A stretch of 64,000 nucleotides of DNA from JADJRH01 sp046351455 (GCA_046351455.1 JAXLYM010000033.1:16910-80909); one strand, 5' to 3'; counted from the first letter of the stretch, positions 8,842 through 16,841 are shown. Translations and numbers: made by a program. The notes: a model not told the origin generated them from the sequence alone.

Positions 8842-9408
8842 GGGGTCGACTCAAGGAGACTGCTCCCGGCCGGAAGCCCTTGCGAGGTGCCGCAAACCCC
8901 CCGCGGGGACCTTGCGAGCGGTCGCAAGAACCTGCGGCCGGTCCTTGCGAGCTCCACTGCGCAGGTTCGGGCGCGGCAGGAGCCTCGGACGCATTAACTT
9001 GCCAAAGCAAAAGTGCCAGGCAGTCCGCTGAGAGGCCATGGAGCCTTCTCGCCGGAAGAAAAGAGACTGGCAATAAGAGAAAGGCTCGAACGAATTCGAA
9101 ATAGTGTTTCCCGCTCGCTGGTTGGGGAGCGTTTTCGAGCAGCGCGCGACGCTCGGCTTCAAGGCCGACTGCCTCCGCGTGCAGCTCACGCCGAGCGGCG
9201 GAGGGCATGCGTGCGTGGCATTACGTGCAGAGGGCCTCGTACAGAGCGGCCGCCTGGCTTGCGAGCGCACGCGAGGCCGGACGACAACCGCCCACGGGCC
9301 GTGGGCTCCGCGCGTCGTCGAAAAGTTGGCCCTGTGACGCGGCGCGTCCTAAGGGTCGCGGGACGGCCGATCGACGGCCCCTTTGTCCAGGAAACAAGGA
9401 GTCTCCCC
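8842..9408 (+). other. 567-base gene-poor stretch with short degenerate repeats
   Basis: No open frame here has a family motif, a good start or plausible codon use. The left part holds three degenerate copies of a 32-33-base unit beginning CTTGCGAG (at 8879, 8911 and 8944); the middle one contains a palindrome, CTTGCGAgcggTCGCAAG. The remainder shows nothing recognisable. It may be decayed coding DNA, because the repeats follow directly on the Uma2 gene. Confidence 0.45.
8879..8975. repeat. Degenerate 32-33-base tandem repeat, about 3 units
   Basis: Units start with CTTGCGAG at 8879, 8911 and 8944, followed by a complementary CGCAA-type arm in the first two. The period and palindromic core are clear; identity over the rest of the unit is low. 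There are no unique spacers, so this is not a CRISPR array. Confidence 0.5.
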
Positions 9409-9810
9409 GTGTCCAGCTCGAAGCGTTCCAAGGCGTCCCGCTCGAAGTCCTCGTCCTCGCAGATCGCGGCCGCTCCGGCCCCGGCGACGGATGGCTCCTG
9501 GGTGACAGCCATTCTCCGCGAGCCGGCCCCCGCGAAGCCGTTCGTGTTCGAGACACCCGCCCTCCCCCGCCCCGCCACCCCGAAGCCGGCCCTCGCGAAG
9601 ACCGCTGCCCCCTCGCCCACCCCCAAAATCACCGTCCCCGAGACTGCCAGTCAGAGACAGGCGCCCTCGCCCGAAGAAATGCGACGGATGGTCGCGCAGC
9701 TCGCCTACTCCCGCGCCGAGAACATCGGATTCGGGCGCACGAACCCCGTCGAGGATTGGCTCTGGGCCGAACAAGAGGTCCGCCGCCGCTTCGACTCCCG
9801 CGCTGCCTGA
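9409..9810 (+). CDS. Small DUF2934 domain protein
   Basis: A 133-residue protein starting with GTG (VSSSKRSK), chosen because an AAGGAG ribosome binding site lies seven bases before it. The first two thirds are Ser/Lys- then Pro/Ala-rich and probably disordered. The last 40 residues (EEMRRMVAQLAYSRAEN, then PVEDWLWAEQEVRRR) match the short helical DUF2934 motif, a domain of unknown function found in many soil proteobacteria. No role can be assigned. Confidence 0.7.
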   Translation: MSSSKRSKASRSKSSSSQIAAAPAPATDGSWVTAILREPAPAKPFVFETPALPRPATPKPALAKTAAPSPTPKITVPETASQRQAPSPEEMRRMVAQLAYSRAENIGFGRTNPVEDWLWAEQEVRRRFDSRAA

Positions 9811-9855
9811 TCGCCTATCGCCGCATCGCCTATCGCCTGCTCGCCTATCGAGCGA
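9809..9855. repeat. Short direct repeats of TCGCCTATCG
   Basis: Three copies of TCGCCTATCG follow one another at the end of the DUF2934 gene and before the end of the convergent FHA gene. They fill the whole intergenic space. No terminator hairpin is clear. Confidence 0.55.
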
Positions 9856-10513
9856 TCCGCACCGGCCGGTACGCCTCGAACGCCTCCCACAAAACCTCCG
9901 GCGTCGTCAGCACGGCGGTGATCGAGCCGAACTGCACCTCTGCGCCGAACGGCAACTCCACCGGAGTCTGCGGCGTCACGCGCTCTCCCTCCACCAGCGT
10001 GCCGTTTCGGCTGTTCGCGTCGAATACGAAATAGCGATCGCGCTCGTCGCACTCGAACCACGCGTGGAACTTGGAGACGTTCGGGTCGCGCAGCACGATG
10101 TCGCTGTGGCGCGTGCGGCCCACCGTCACGCGCTCCTCGTACGGGCGGCCCATGCCCGCGCGCTTCACCACCGCGACCACATGATGGAGCCCGCGCGCGA
10201 GCACCGCCTGCAGCCGCGCCGGCGTGTGCGGCGGGCGCGACGGCGGCACCGGGGATAGCCGGAAGCTCGGCGGCGAGGACGGGCGCTCCGCGATCTCCGT
10301 CTCCAGGCCGATCGTCGGCATCAGGCGGTCGCTCGACGCCGTGCCCGCCTCCGCGAGGCCCGCCAGGAGCTCCGTCGCCGTCGGCTTCACGCGCACCAGC
10401 AACAGCGGCTGGCCCTCGAACGTGGCCGCGAACGCACCCTTCGGCATCTGACGAGCCAGCTCCACCACATGGAGGGGGAGCACGTTGCGCTCACAGCGGG
10501 CAAAGCTGTTCAT
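9845..10513 (-). CDS. FHA domain protein
   Basis: Residues of about 115-205 form a forkhead-associated domain, which binds phosphothreonine peptides: the core residues are seen in RVTVGRTRHSDIVL, VSKFHAWFE and DANSRNGTLVEGE. The first 100 residues are unfamiliar, with a Pro-rich linker (PPSFRLSPVPPSRPPHTP). It would act as a phospho-dependent adaptor in Ser/Thr kinase signalling, which is abundant in myxobacteria; no kinase is adjacent. It follows the FlgJ-like hydrolase on the same strand after 45 bases, so it could be co-transcribed with the flagellar genes, but there is no other link. Confidence 0.85.
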   Translation of the reverse strand: MNSFARCERNVLPLHVVELARQMPKGAFAATFEGQPLLLVRVKPTATELLAGLAEAGTASSDRLMPTIGLETEIAERPSSPPSFRLSPVPPSRPPHTPARLQAVLARGLHHVVAVVKRAGMGRPYEERVTVGRTRHSDIVLRDPNVSKFHAWFECDERDRYFVFDANSRNGTLVEGERVTPQTPVELPFGAEVQFGSITAVLTTPEVLWEAFEAYRPVRIAR

Positions 10514-10558
10514 GATCCCTCAGCTTCGATCCCTTTGCGTTCCAGTACAAGCATCATG

Positions 10559-11323
10559 TTACGTTCGCTCCGGATCTTCCGGCGCGGCGATGCGCATCGT
10601 GGCCTGGGCGACGGCGTCCATCACGCGCGTGAGGGTCGTCGTCGTGAGCAGCGGGTCGCTCGCCGCGTCGTACGCCGGAGCGCTCGTGGCGGCGGCGATC
10701 GCTCGGTAATGGCCGTGGATCGCCGCGTTCGCCGCAGACTCCCTGTTCGCCGACGTCACGCCGCGGACGTGGCCCGTCGACGTGGAGTCGCCGGAGAGGC
10801 GCTTGATCGCCGACGTGTAGCTCTCCTCCGAAGCGGTGTAATAGCCGCGGCGCTTCAAGGCCCCCGCGAAGGCCGCCGGGTCGCCCGTCTTCGCCTGTTC
10901 GACGGCCTCGGGGAAGCGACTCCGCATCACGTTGAGGTAGTCGGTCGCGCCCTCTTCCAGGGTGTTGTAGGCGCGGAACGGCTGCGACATCGCGACGCGC
11001 TCGCCGTCCTTCTTGACCTCGTGGGTCATGTAACGGGCCGTGTCGCCCGCGGGGCTGTGGCCCTTGATGCCGCCGAAGTTGTAGTTGAACATCCGCGTTC
11101 CGCCCGCGGTCTCCAGCGAGACGTGGGCAGTCAGGATGTCGAGCATCTGTGTGGACGCGGGCTCGCCGGTCAGCTCCTGGTGCGCCTTCGCCAGCGCGGC
11201 GCGCACCTCGGCGGGCGAGGTGACCGTCTTCTTCGCGGCCACCTCGCGGGTCTTCTCGGCGGCCTCGGCGCGCGCCGGGGCGACCGGGACGCGGGGGCCG
11301 ATCGCGGAGACCGTACTTGACAT
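10559..11323 (-). CDS. FlgJ-type peptidoglycan hydrolase (separate glucosaminidase domain)
   Basis: A 254-residue protein resembling the C-terminal hydrolase domain of FlgJ: candidate catalytic Glu in HVSLETAGG, then FNYNFGGIKGHSP, FRAYNTLEEGATDYLNVM, and a GYYTASEESYTSAIKRL tail. In enterobacteria this domain is fused to the rod-binding domain and opens the wall for the rod; here the rod-binding half is a separate gene (15370-15720). No signal peptide is seen, as for FlgJ, which is exported through the flagellar apparatus. The N-terminus is Ala/Lys-rich and flexible. A sigma-54-like element ends 12 bases before the ATG and there is no Shine-Dalgarno sequence. A phage-type or general muramidase is an alternative, but the position beside fliW-csrA argues for a flagellar role. 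Confidence 0.75.
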   Translation of the reverse strand: MSSTVSAIGPRVPVAPARAEAAEKTREVAAKKTVTSPAEVRAALAKAHQELTGEPASTQMLDILTAHVSLETAGGTRMFNYNFGGIKGHSPAGDTARYMTHEVKKDGERVAMSQPFRAYNTLEEGATDYLNVMRSRFPEAVEQAKTGDPAAFAGALKRRGYYTASEESYTSAIKRLSGDSTSTGHVRGVTSANRESAANAAIHGHYRAIAAATSAPAYDAASDPLLTTTTLTRVMDAVAQATMRIAAPEDPERT

Positions 11324-11335
11324 GTTCGGGAGAGT

Positions 11336-11351
11336 TGCAGGTTCCGGACCG
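11336..11351 (-). promoter_or_regulatory. Weak sigma-54-like promoter before FlgJ-type hydrolase
   Basis: The minus strand reads CGGTCCGGAACCTGCA, matching 8 of the 12 defined bases of TGGCACG-N4-TTGCA, with the GG and GC pairs at the correct distance. It ends 12 bases before the ATG, the same distance as at flgG and flgH. It lies in the gap after fliW. It is weaker than the others and could be chance in GC-rich DNA. Confidence 0.35.
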
Positions 11352-11383
11352 TGGTCCGTTGACCCGCAGATGGGGTGTCGCGG

Positions 11384-11899
11384 TCAGGCCGCGTCGGTGC
11401 CGAGATTGGCAGTCTGCTGACGCGACGCCATCTCCTCGTTCGTCACCATGGTGTCGTTCATCGGCGCGGGGCGCGGGGCCGGGTTCACGCGGCACGACGC
11501 GCTGTAGCGCACCGGATCCAGCACCACCTGCGCGGCGCGGCGCTCGTTCGCGTCCACGATGATCGGCGCGAGGAGGTTCGCGAAGAGCGCGGGCGGGTTT
11601 CCGCCGGCGGCGACGACCACGAGCACGGCCGGCTCGTTCGTCTCGATGCCCGCGCCGTTCGCGAGCTCCGTGGGGGTCGGCTGCGGGTAGTCGTCGCCGA
11701 GCGTGCCTCCGTCAATCACCGGGAACGCCAGGCCAGGCGTGCGGAGAGACTGGAGGTACGAGACGGCGCGCCCAGGTTTACCCTCGAGCAGCACGAACAA
11801 AGTCTCATTCGGAAAGCCGATCATCCCCGTGGGGAAATGGATGGCCTTCGCGTCGTCGATGTCCATTGCGCCGAAGCGAGTCTTGAACGAGCGAATCAT
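11384..11899 (-). CDS. fliW: Flagellar assembly factor FliW
   Basis: A 171-residue member of the FliW family (about 150 residues usual), with HFPTGMIGFPNETLFVLLE near the N-terminus and NLLAPIIVDANERRAAQVVL near the C-terminus, both typical. FliW binds CsrA and relieves its repression of flagellin translation, and flagellin in turn titrates FliW. Its ATG overlaps the csrA stop codon by four bases, so the two are translationally coupled, the usual partner arrangement. The last 30 residues are an extra polar tail. The flagellin gene that would complete the switch is not in the window. Confidence 0.95.
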   Translation of the reverse strand: MIRSFKTRFGAMDIDDAKAIHFPTGMIGFPNETLFVLLEGKPGRAVSYLQSLRTPGLAFPVIDGGTLGDDYPQPTPTELANGAGIETNEPAVLVVVAAGGNPPALFANLLAPIIVDANERRAAQVVLDPVRYSASCRVNPAPRPAPMNDTMVTNEEMASRQQTANLGTDAA

Positions 11900-12153
11900 C
11901 GGATCTCCTTGAGCATGGCTCCTTCCGAGCCGGGGTCATTCTCCACCGCCACGCTGTCGCCCTCCGCGAAGGCATCCGCGGCCACCGCGTTGGCCTTCGC
12001 GACAGCGTCGTGCACCTCGCCTCGCAAGACGAGCACACCCCGCGGCGCGTTGACGCCAAGACGGACGGAACGAGCCCCGATCTCGGTGATCACGATCTCG
12101 ATCCCGTTCCCGACCACGATACGTTCCCCAACACGGCGACGAACGACCAGCAT
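11896..12153 (-). CDS. csrA: Carbon storage regulator CsrA
   Basis: An 85-residue RNA-binding regulator; the typical length is about 60-70. The family core is intact: MLVVRRRVGERIVVGNGIEI, VRLGVNAPRGVLVLRGE. The two RNA-contact regions (LVVRR at the start, VLRGEV near the core end) are kept. The start at MLVV fits the family exactly and has a GAGGTGGAG site before it. The acidic C-terminal tail of about 25 residues may serve FliW binding, by analogy with other FliW-dependent CsrA proteins. It is coupled to fliW by a four-base overlap. A strong sigma-54-like element lies just upstream, so csrA-fliW probably has its own promoter inside the flg cluster. Confidence 0.95.
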   Translation of the reverse strand: MLVVRRRVGERIVVGNGIEIVITEIGARSVRLGVNAPRGVLVLRGEVHDAVAKANAVAADAFAEGDSVAVENDPGSEGAMLKEIR

Positions 12154-12179
12154 CCGGCTCCACCTCGCCGTGGAGCGAT

Positions 12180-12195
12180 TGCAACGCACGCGCCA
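12180..12195 (-). promoter_or_regulatory. Strong sigma-54-like promoter before csrA-fliW
   Basis: The minus strand reads TGGCGCGTGCGTTGCA, 11 of 12 matches to TGGCACG-N4-TTGCA. It lies wholly in the 58-base gap between flgL and csrA, 26 bases before the csrA ATG, leaving a leader of about 17 bases that contains the ribosome binding site. This is the best match in the window. Confidence 0.7.
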
Positions 12196-12211
12196 ATGAG
12201 AAGGGATCGGG

Positions 12212-13093
12212 TCAGGAATTCCCGACCATGGAGGAGAGAGAGAGGATCTGCTTGGTGACCGCCAGCGATTGGTCGTAGGCAGCCTTGGTCTGGGTGAGCT
12301 CCGAGAATACGCCCGCGAGATCCGCGTCCGCGCGGCGGGAACGGGCCGCCTTCAACGAGACGAGGTTCGCGTCGGCGATGTCGGAGGCGCTGCTCAATCG
12401 CTCCACCGTCATCCCAGCGTCGGCCCGCGCGTCAACGATCTGGCGCCCGCCCGCTTCGAGCGGCTCCAGCAGATTCTGCACGGCCGCAGGGTCGTTCGCG
12501 TTGAGCGCGTTCGCGAGGCTCGTGAGGTCCGCGAAGAGGTCGCGGCCGCCCGCCGCCGTGAAAGCGCGCGCGCCCGAGCTGTTCGAGGCGACCGTCACGC
12601 CGTCGGCGATCTCCACCGGCACCACCCCGTCGTTGCCGGAGAACGCACCGTTCGCGTCGAAAGGCGCAGTGTCCGTCTTCGTGCCGCCGAAGAGATAGCC
12701 CCGCGCACCCCGCGTATTCGCGAGGCCCTGGAGCGCCGCCTTGAGCGCTGTCACTTCCTTGGCGGCGCCCGCGCGGTCGGCGGCGCTCTTGTCGCCGTTC
12801 GCCATGTCGACGCCGATCTCCTTCGCTCGGGTCAAGATGCTCGTCGCCGAGGCGAGCGTGGTCTCGGCCAGATCGGCGTCACTGCGGGCCTGCTGCGCCG
12901 CGGTGAGGTGCATCTGCATGCGAGCGATCGCGGCGTCGCGCGATCCGACGGCCGCGTAGGCGACCGGATCGTCGGACGGCGCGTCGACCGCCTGGCCCGT
13001 GGAGGCCTTCTTCGTGACGGCATAGAGGTGCTCGCTCACCCGCTGCTGGTTCGCAACAGCCGCCGAGAAGCGCATGTTGTCAGAGACACGCAT
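12212..13093 (-). CDS. flgL: Hook-filament junction protein FlgL (HAP3)
   Basis: A 293-residue flagellin-like protein, close to the usual 300. The N-terminal helix (MRVSDNMRFSAAVANQQRV, then KASTGQAVDAPSDDPVAYA) and the C-terminal coiled coil (LSSASDIADANLVSLKAARS, AAYDQSLAVTKQILSLSSM) are those of FlgL, which adapts the filament to FlgK at the hook tip. A flagellin was considered, but the length, the DDPV motif and the place directly after flgK fit FlgL. An AAAGGAG site precedes the ATG. FlgN, two genes upstream, is its expected export chaperone. Confidence 0.95.
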   Translation of the reverse strand: MRVSDNMRFSAAVANQQRVSEHLYAVTKKASTGQAVDAPSDDPVAYAAVGSRDAAIARMQMHLTAAQQARSDADLAETTLASATSILTRAKEIGVDMANGDKSAADRAGAAKEVTALKAALQGLANTRGARGYLFGGTKTDTAPFDANGAFSGNDGVVPVEIADGVTVASNSSGARAFTAAGGRDLFADLTSLANALNANDPAAVQNLLEPLEAGGRQIVDARADAGMTVERLSSASDIADANLVSLKAARSRRADADLAGVFSELTQTKAAYDQSLAVTKQILSLSSMVGNS

Positions 13094-13147
13094 GATCGAT
13101 CGCTCCTTTCGAAGAGATTGAGTCTAAATCTCCTTCTTCAAAGGTCC

Positions 13148-14530
13148 TCAAAGGTCCTTGATGACGTTGCTCAAGAGCTCGTCGACGGTCTTCACCACGC
13201 GCATGGAGGCCTCGAATGCTCGCTGATACCGCGTCAGATTCATCATCTCCTCGTCGACGGAGACGCCCGCCGAGCTCTGGAGAAGGTTGTCCGCTTGACC
13301 CAGCGTGGTCTCGCGGAACGCCACCTCGGCGTCGGCGGCGCTCTTCCGAGTGCCCACGTCCGCCGCGATGTTCACGAACGACTCGGCCGGCGGCTGCCCC
13401 GTCCCGGCCAGAGGCTGCGACGCGAGCTGCGACAGCGCGAGGGCCGCGTCGGCTCCGCCCGGCACGCCGCCGGCCGTGCTCGACGCCGCGAGCGCGCTCG
13501 GCTTGCCCGCGACCGATGCGTCCACCGCCATCGTGTACGCGGCGCCGGCCACCTGCGCGGGCGGCTTGAACAGCGGGCGCCCCGTCTGCCCGTCGAGGCC
13601 GTACGCGCCGGAATGCACCGTGTTCACCGCATTGGCCAGATCGTACGCCGTCTGGTCCAGCTTCTTCTGGAGCGCCGGGATATCGCTGTCCCGCGCTTCG
13701 CGGAGGCCGCCCAGCGTGCCGGACGTGAGGGCGTTCGTGACGTCGACGGTCTGACCGCTCGGGCGCTTGAGCGAGATGGCCAGATTGCCATCCTGCGAGA
13801 GGCCGACATCCACCTTGGACGCGGCCTTTCCGTCGACGAGCACCGAGCCCGAGGAGAGCAGCGTGACCTTCCCGGTGGCGTCCTCGATCGACTTCACATC
13901 CATGCGCTCGCCGACCTCTTTGACGAGCTGCGAGCGCTGATCGCGGAGGTCCGGCGCGGTGTCGCCGAGGGCCTGCGCGTTCGCGATCTTCTCGTTCAAC
14001 GCGGCGATCTTGGTGAGGCGCTCGTTCAGCTCTCCGGCCACGCCCTGCGCCTCTTGCAGCAGATCCGAGCGCTGCTGCGAGAGGCCCGCGGCGGTGCTCG
14101 AGATCGACTGCGCGAGGTCCTGCGCCTTCGCGAGGACGTTCGCGCGCGACGTGGCGTCGCTGGGGTTCGTCGCGAGGGCGCTCCACGCGGTGAAGAAGGC
14201 GTTCGCGCGATCCGAGATGGCCATGCCCGTCCCCGGGGCGATGAGAGACTCGACGCTCGCGAGCGCGTCCGATCGTGCGTTCGCGGCGCCGTGACGCCCG
14301 TTCTCCGTGACCATTCGTTGGTGCGCGAAGGAGTCCCAGCTCCTCGTCACTCCACCGGCGAACACTCCACCTTGAGGTGCGCCCGGATCGCTCCTCGTCT
14401 GCAAGACGAGGCTGCGCTTGACGTAGCCGGGCGTCGACGCGTTGGAGACGTTCTGCCCCGCGATGTCGATGCCCTGCGCCTGCGCGAGCATCGCCGTCTG
14501 CGAGACGCCGAGGATGGAGGTGAGGCCCAT
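13148..14530 (-). CDS. flgK: Hook-associated protein FlgK (HAP1)
   Basis: A 460-residue hook-filament junction protein. It opens with the rod/hook motif region GLTSILGVSQTAMLAQAQG and NVSNASTPGYVKRSLVLQ, and ends with a helix typical of the family (SVDEEMMNLTRYQRAFEAS, then MRVVKTVDELLSNVIKDL). The middle has coiled-coil and beta-rich parts (YDLANAVNTVHSGAYGLDG). It joins the hook to FlgL and is exported by the flagellar apparatus with FlgN as chaperone. The gene is four bases after flgN and 54 bases before flgL. Confidence 0.97.
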   Translation of the reverse strand: MGLTSILGVSQTAMLAQAQGIDIAGQNVSNASTPGYVKRSLVLQTRSDPGAPQGGVFAGGVTRSWDSFAHQRMVTENGRHGAANARSDALASVESLIAPGTGMAISDRANAFFTAWSALATNPSDATSRANVLAKAQDLAQSISSTAAGLSQQRSDLLQEAQGVAGELNERLTKIAALNEKIANAQALGDTAPDLRDQRSQLVKEVGERMDVKSIEDATGKVTLLSSGSVLVDGKAASKVDVGLSQDGNLAISLKRPSGQTVDVTNALTSGTLGGLREARDSDIPALQKKLDQTAYDLANAVNTVHSGAYGLDGQTGRPLFKPPAQVAGAAYTMAVDASVAGKPSALAASSTAGGVPGGADAALALSQLASQPLAGTGQPPAESFVNIAADVGTRKSAADAEVAFRETTLGQADNLLQSSAGVSVDEEMMNLTRYQRAFEASMRVVKTVDELLSNVIKDL

Positions 14531-14534
14531 GGTC

Positions 14535-14933
14535 TTACCCCACGACCGAGATGCGCATTCCGGGCCGAAGGGGAGAGGCCGGCTTGTTCGCCGAGAGGGG
14601 CGACATCACCTCTCCTCGCAAGGTCTCGATGGCGTCGCGCAGGCAGTCCCGCGCGTGGGCGAGCAGCACGAGGTTCTGGCGGAGCGCGGGCGCCAGATCC
14701 TTCAGTCCCTCTCGCACGGCCTGGGATTGGCCGTCCTCCGCGTGCTTCTTCAAGGACGCGAGCACGGCCTCTTTTTGCTCGGCCATCGCCAGGATCGCCG
14801 CGCTGTCGCGGGTCCGGATGACCTGGCGTTCTTGTTCGATGAGGTCCCGGAGGCGAATCAAGTCCGCCATCACGGGATGGGAAGGGGCAACTTGCGGGGA
14901 GGGCGCCTTTGCAAGAGAACGTTCAGTCGCCAT
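14535..14933 (-). CDS. flgN: FlgN-like flagellar export chaperone
   Basis: A 132-residue, mainly helical protein (MADLIRLRDLIEQERQVIRT, ALRQNLVLLAHARDCLRDAI) of the size and pattern of FlgN, the chaperone that holds FlgK and FlgL for export. Sequence identity within this family is always low; the call leans on the heptad pattern and the flgM-flgN-flgK-flgL order. The start at MATERSLAKA is chosen because it overlaps the flgM stop by only 11 bases; the frame is open far upstream without similarity. Confidence 0.85.
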   Translation of the reverse strand: MATERSLAKAPSPQVAPSHPVMADLIRLRDLIEQERQVIRTRDSAAILAMAEQKEAVLASLKKHAEDGQSQAVREGLKDLAPALRQNLVLLAHARDCLRDAIETLRGEVMSPLSANKPASPLRPGMRISVVG

Positions 14934-15207
14934 TGACAATCCTTGCGGCGATGGCTCCCGCATCGACCTTGTAGGAGCCCTCGGAGATGGACTTACGGAG
15001 CTGTTCGATCTGCTCCGCCGACTTGGTCGATTGTTGTTCTGCGAGGCGACGCGCTTCCTGCGAGACGCTGACGCGGTCCACGCTGGAGTGCGCCCCGGCT
15101 GCGGCTTCCCCCACTCCCGAACGCTTGACTTGCCCTGCGCCGGAGAGAGCGTCGTTGCGCACCTGACCAGGTGCCACACGGCTGTAGGCGTCGATTCGAA
15201 AGCTCAT
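14923..15207 (-). CDS. flgM: Anti-sigma-28 factor FlgM
   Basis: A 94-residue protein with the FlgM C-terminal signature: DRVSVSQEARRLAE, then IEQLRKSISEGSYKVDAGAI and AARIVNGD. In other bacteria FlgM holds FliA (sigma-28) inactive until the hook is finished and FlgM is exported. Its presence predicts a fliA gene and sigma-28-dependent late genes elsewhere in the genome. An AGAGGA site precedes the ATG. It lies after flgJ with a 162-base gap and overlaps flgN. Confidence 0.93.
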   Translation of the reverse strand: MSFRIDAYSRVAPGQVRNDALSGAGQVKRSGVGEAAAGAHSSVDRVSVSQEARRLAEQQSTKSAEQIEQLRKSISEGSYKVDAGAIAARIVNGD

Positions 15208-15369
15208 GGTGTTCCTCTTGCAGTGAGACCGGACTGCTCAAAGGAACGAACCACGCCCGAGGACCTTTAGCGGGAGGCCGGCGGATCAAGCGCCGGTGCG
15301 CTGAAGGAAGGGCACCGCTCGAGCTTCTGCATCCAGGGAGGGTTCCCGGAAGGATGGAATGGCTGGAGC
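15208..15369 (-). other. 162-base gap between flgJ and flgM
   Basis: No gene is seen. The sequence contains the flgM ribosome binding site but no convincing sigma-54 element and no hairpin with a T-run. FlgM may be transcribed from a sigma-28 or housekeeping promoter here, or by read-through. Confidence 0.4.
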
Positions 15370-15720
15370 TCATTCAGCTTTCGTGCCAGCCGCGGCTTGA
15401 GACACCGAGGCAGGCGGAGCGGCAGGGTTCGTTTTCATCGCCGGAGGGGGAGTCCGGTGAGGGTTGAGCGCATCCATGATACTGCGCGTGAGGCCGAGAC
15501 CGCCACCCTGCTGGATGCCGCTCGCGAGGGCGTCGACGGCCATGGAGCCGTAGCCGGATTCGTTGTTTTCTCCGCCGATTTTTGCGGCTTCGAGGAGGTG
15601 ACGGACGAACACGCTCTCCATCTCGGAGGCGGCCCGTTCGAGGGCGGCGTCCTTCGTGCTCGCCTTCGCGGCGCGCGACGCCGATCGCAGATCCACCGGA
15701 GAAACAGGGGAAATGCTCAT
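15370..15720 (-). CDS. flgJ: FlgJ-type rod-binding protein (no hydrolase domain)
   Basis: A 116-residue protein equal to the N-terminal half of enterobacterial FlgJ: ERAASEMESVFVRHLLEAAK, then SGYGSMAVDALASGIQQGGG and LGLTRSIMDAL. It caps or scaffolds the growing rod. The hydrolase half is missing and is supplied by the separate gene at 10559-11323. The last 30 residues are Pro/Ala-rich. Its start overlaps the flgI stop by four bases, as in many flgI-flgJ pairs. Confidence 0.92.
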   Translation of the reverse strand: MSISPVSPVDLRSASRAAKASTKDAALERAASEMESVFVRHLLEAAKIGGENNESGYGSMAVDALASGIQQGGGLGLTRSIMDALNPHRTPPPAMKTNPAAPPASVSQAAAGTKAE

Positions 15721-16841
15721 TCGACAACGACCTCCGCTTCGAGCGCGCCCGCGGTTCGAAGCGCTTCCAGCACGCTCGCGAGCTCGCGCGGCGTGAGTCC
15801 GAGGGTACCGAGGGCCGAGGCGACGTCCGCCAAGGTGGCCGCGCCCGGCATGAGCTTCACCGAGTTCTCGGGGCCCTTCTCCTTGGTGGTGACGTCGCTT
15901 TGTTGAACGACGGCCGTCTTGCCGGTCGTGAGGGGTGCCGCGGGTTGAGACACCGCCGCCTGCTCCTTCACGACGATCGTGAGCCCGCCGTGCACGACGA
16001 CCGCGGGGGAGATGCGCACGTCGCCGCCGGCCACGATCGTCTGCGTGCGCTCGCTCACGACGACCTTCGCCTTGCGGACGGGCGTGACCTCCACGTCCTC
16101 GAGCAGCGCCAGCAGTTCGACGGGCTTCGTCTTGTATTTGTCGGGGACCTTCACCACCACGGAGCCGCCGTCCGGGGCGCTCGCGGTGCCCTCGCCGAGC
16201 TGCTTGTCGATCGCGGTCGTCATGCGCGAGGCGACCGTGAAGCTCGGGGTTCGGAGGGTGAGCTTGATCTGGTTGTCGGTCACGAAGGTCGTCGGGATCT
16301 CTTTCTCGACGAGCGCGCCCTCCGGGATGCGGCCCGCGGTGGTGGAGCCGGTCTTCACGGAGGAGCCGCTCGATCCCGAGGCGCTGACGCCGCCCGTGAG
16401 CACGCTGCCCTGCGCGACGGCGTACGTCTTCTGATCGGCGCCGAGGAGCTTCGTCTGGATGAGGACGCCGCTCGAGATCGACTTCGCGTTTCCGATCGAG
16501 CTGACCTGGACGTCGAGCTTGGTGCCGCTCTTCGCGAAGGCCGGGATGGTGGCGGTGACGACGACGGCGGCCACGTTCTTGAGCTGGATTTGCTTCGTGT
16601 CGACGGTCGTCCCCAGGTTCTTGAGGAGGTTCAGCACCGACTGCTGCGCGAACGGAGCGGTGACGTCGTCGCCCGTGCCCGCGAGGCCGGTGACGATCCC
16701 GTAGCCGACGAGCTGGTTGTCGCGGACGCCCGCGACCTGCGCCAGATCCCGCAGGTGATCCGCGTTCGCCGCGCGCGAGAGGAGCGCGGCCCCGAGGACC
16801 AGGGCGGCCAGGCAGATGCGGAGTTGTGCGCGGGACAGCAT
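15717..16841 (-). CDS. flgI: Flagellar P-ring protein FlgI
   Basis: A 374-residue periplasmic protein with a Sec signal (RICLAALVLGAALLSRAANA) followed by the family signature DLAQVAGVRDNQLVGYGIVT and GLAGTGDD. It builds the P ring around the rod in the peptidoglycan layer. Length and motifs are normal; an inserted Gly/Ser segment lies near residues 150-165 (GGVSASGSSGSS). FlgA, encoded upstream, is its expected chaperone. The presence of P- and L-ring genes shows that the apparatus is built for a Gram-negative outer membrane. Confidence 0.97.
   Translation of the reverse strand: MLSRAQLRICLAALVLGAALLSRAANADHLRDLAQVAGVRDNQLVGYGIVTGLAGTGDDVTAPFAQQSVLNLLKNLGTTVDTKQIQLKNVAAVVVTATIPAFAKSGTKLDVQVSSIGNAKSISSGVLIQTKLLGADQKTYAVAQGSVLTGGVSASGSSGSSVKTGSTTAGRIPEGALVEKEIPTTFVTDNQIKLTLRTPSFTVASRMTTAIDKQLGEGTASAPDGGSVVVKVPDKYKTKPVELLALLEDVEVTPVRKAKVVVSERTQTIVAGGDVRISPAVVVHGGLTIVVKEQAAVSQPAAPLTTGKTAVVQQSDVTTKEKGPENSVKLMPGAATLADVASALGTLGLTPRELASVLEALRTAGALEAEVVVE

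Noticed and set aside
8879..8975. Possible CRISPR array
   Set aside because: Units are directly adjacent and degenerate, with no unique spacers and no cas genes.
12212..13093. FlgL as flagellin
   Set aside because: N- and C-terminal patterns, the DDPV motif and the position after flgK fit FlgL; no variable central flagellin domain is present.
14552..14567. A weak sigma-54-like match before flgK
   Set aside because: It lies inside the flgN coding end and matches mainly at GG and GC, which are expected often by chance in this GC-rich DNA.
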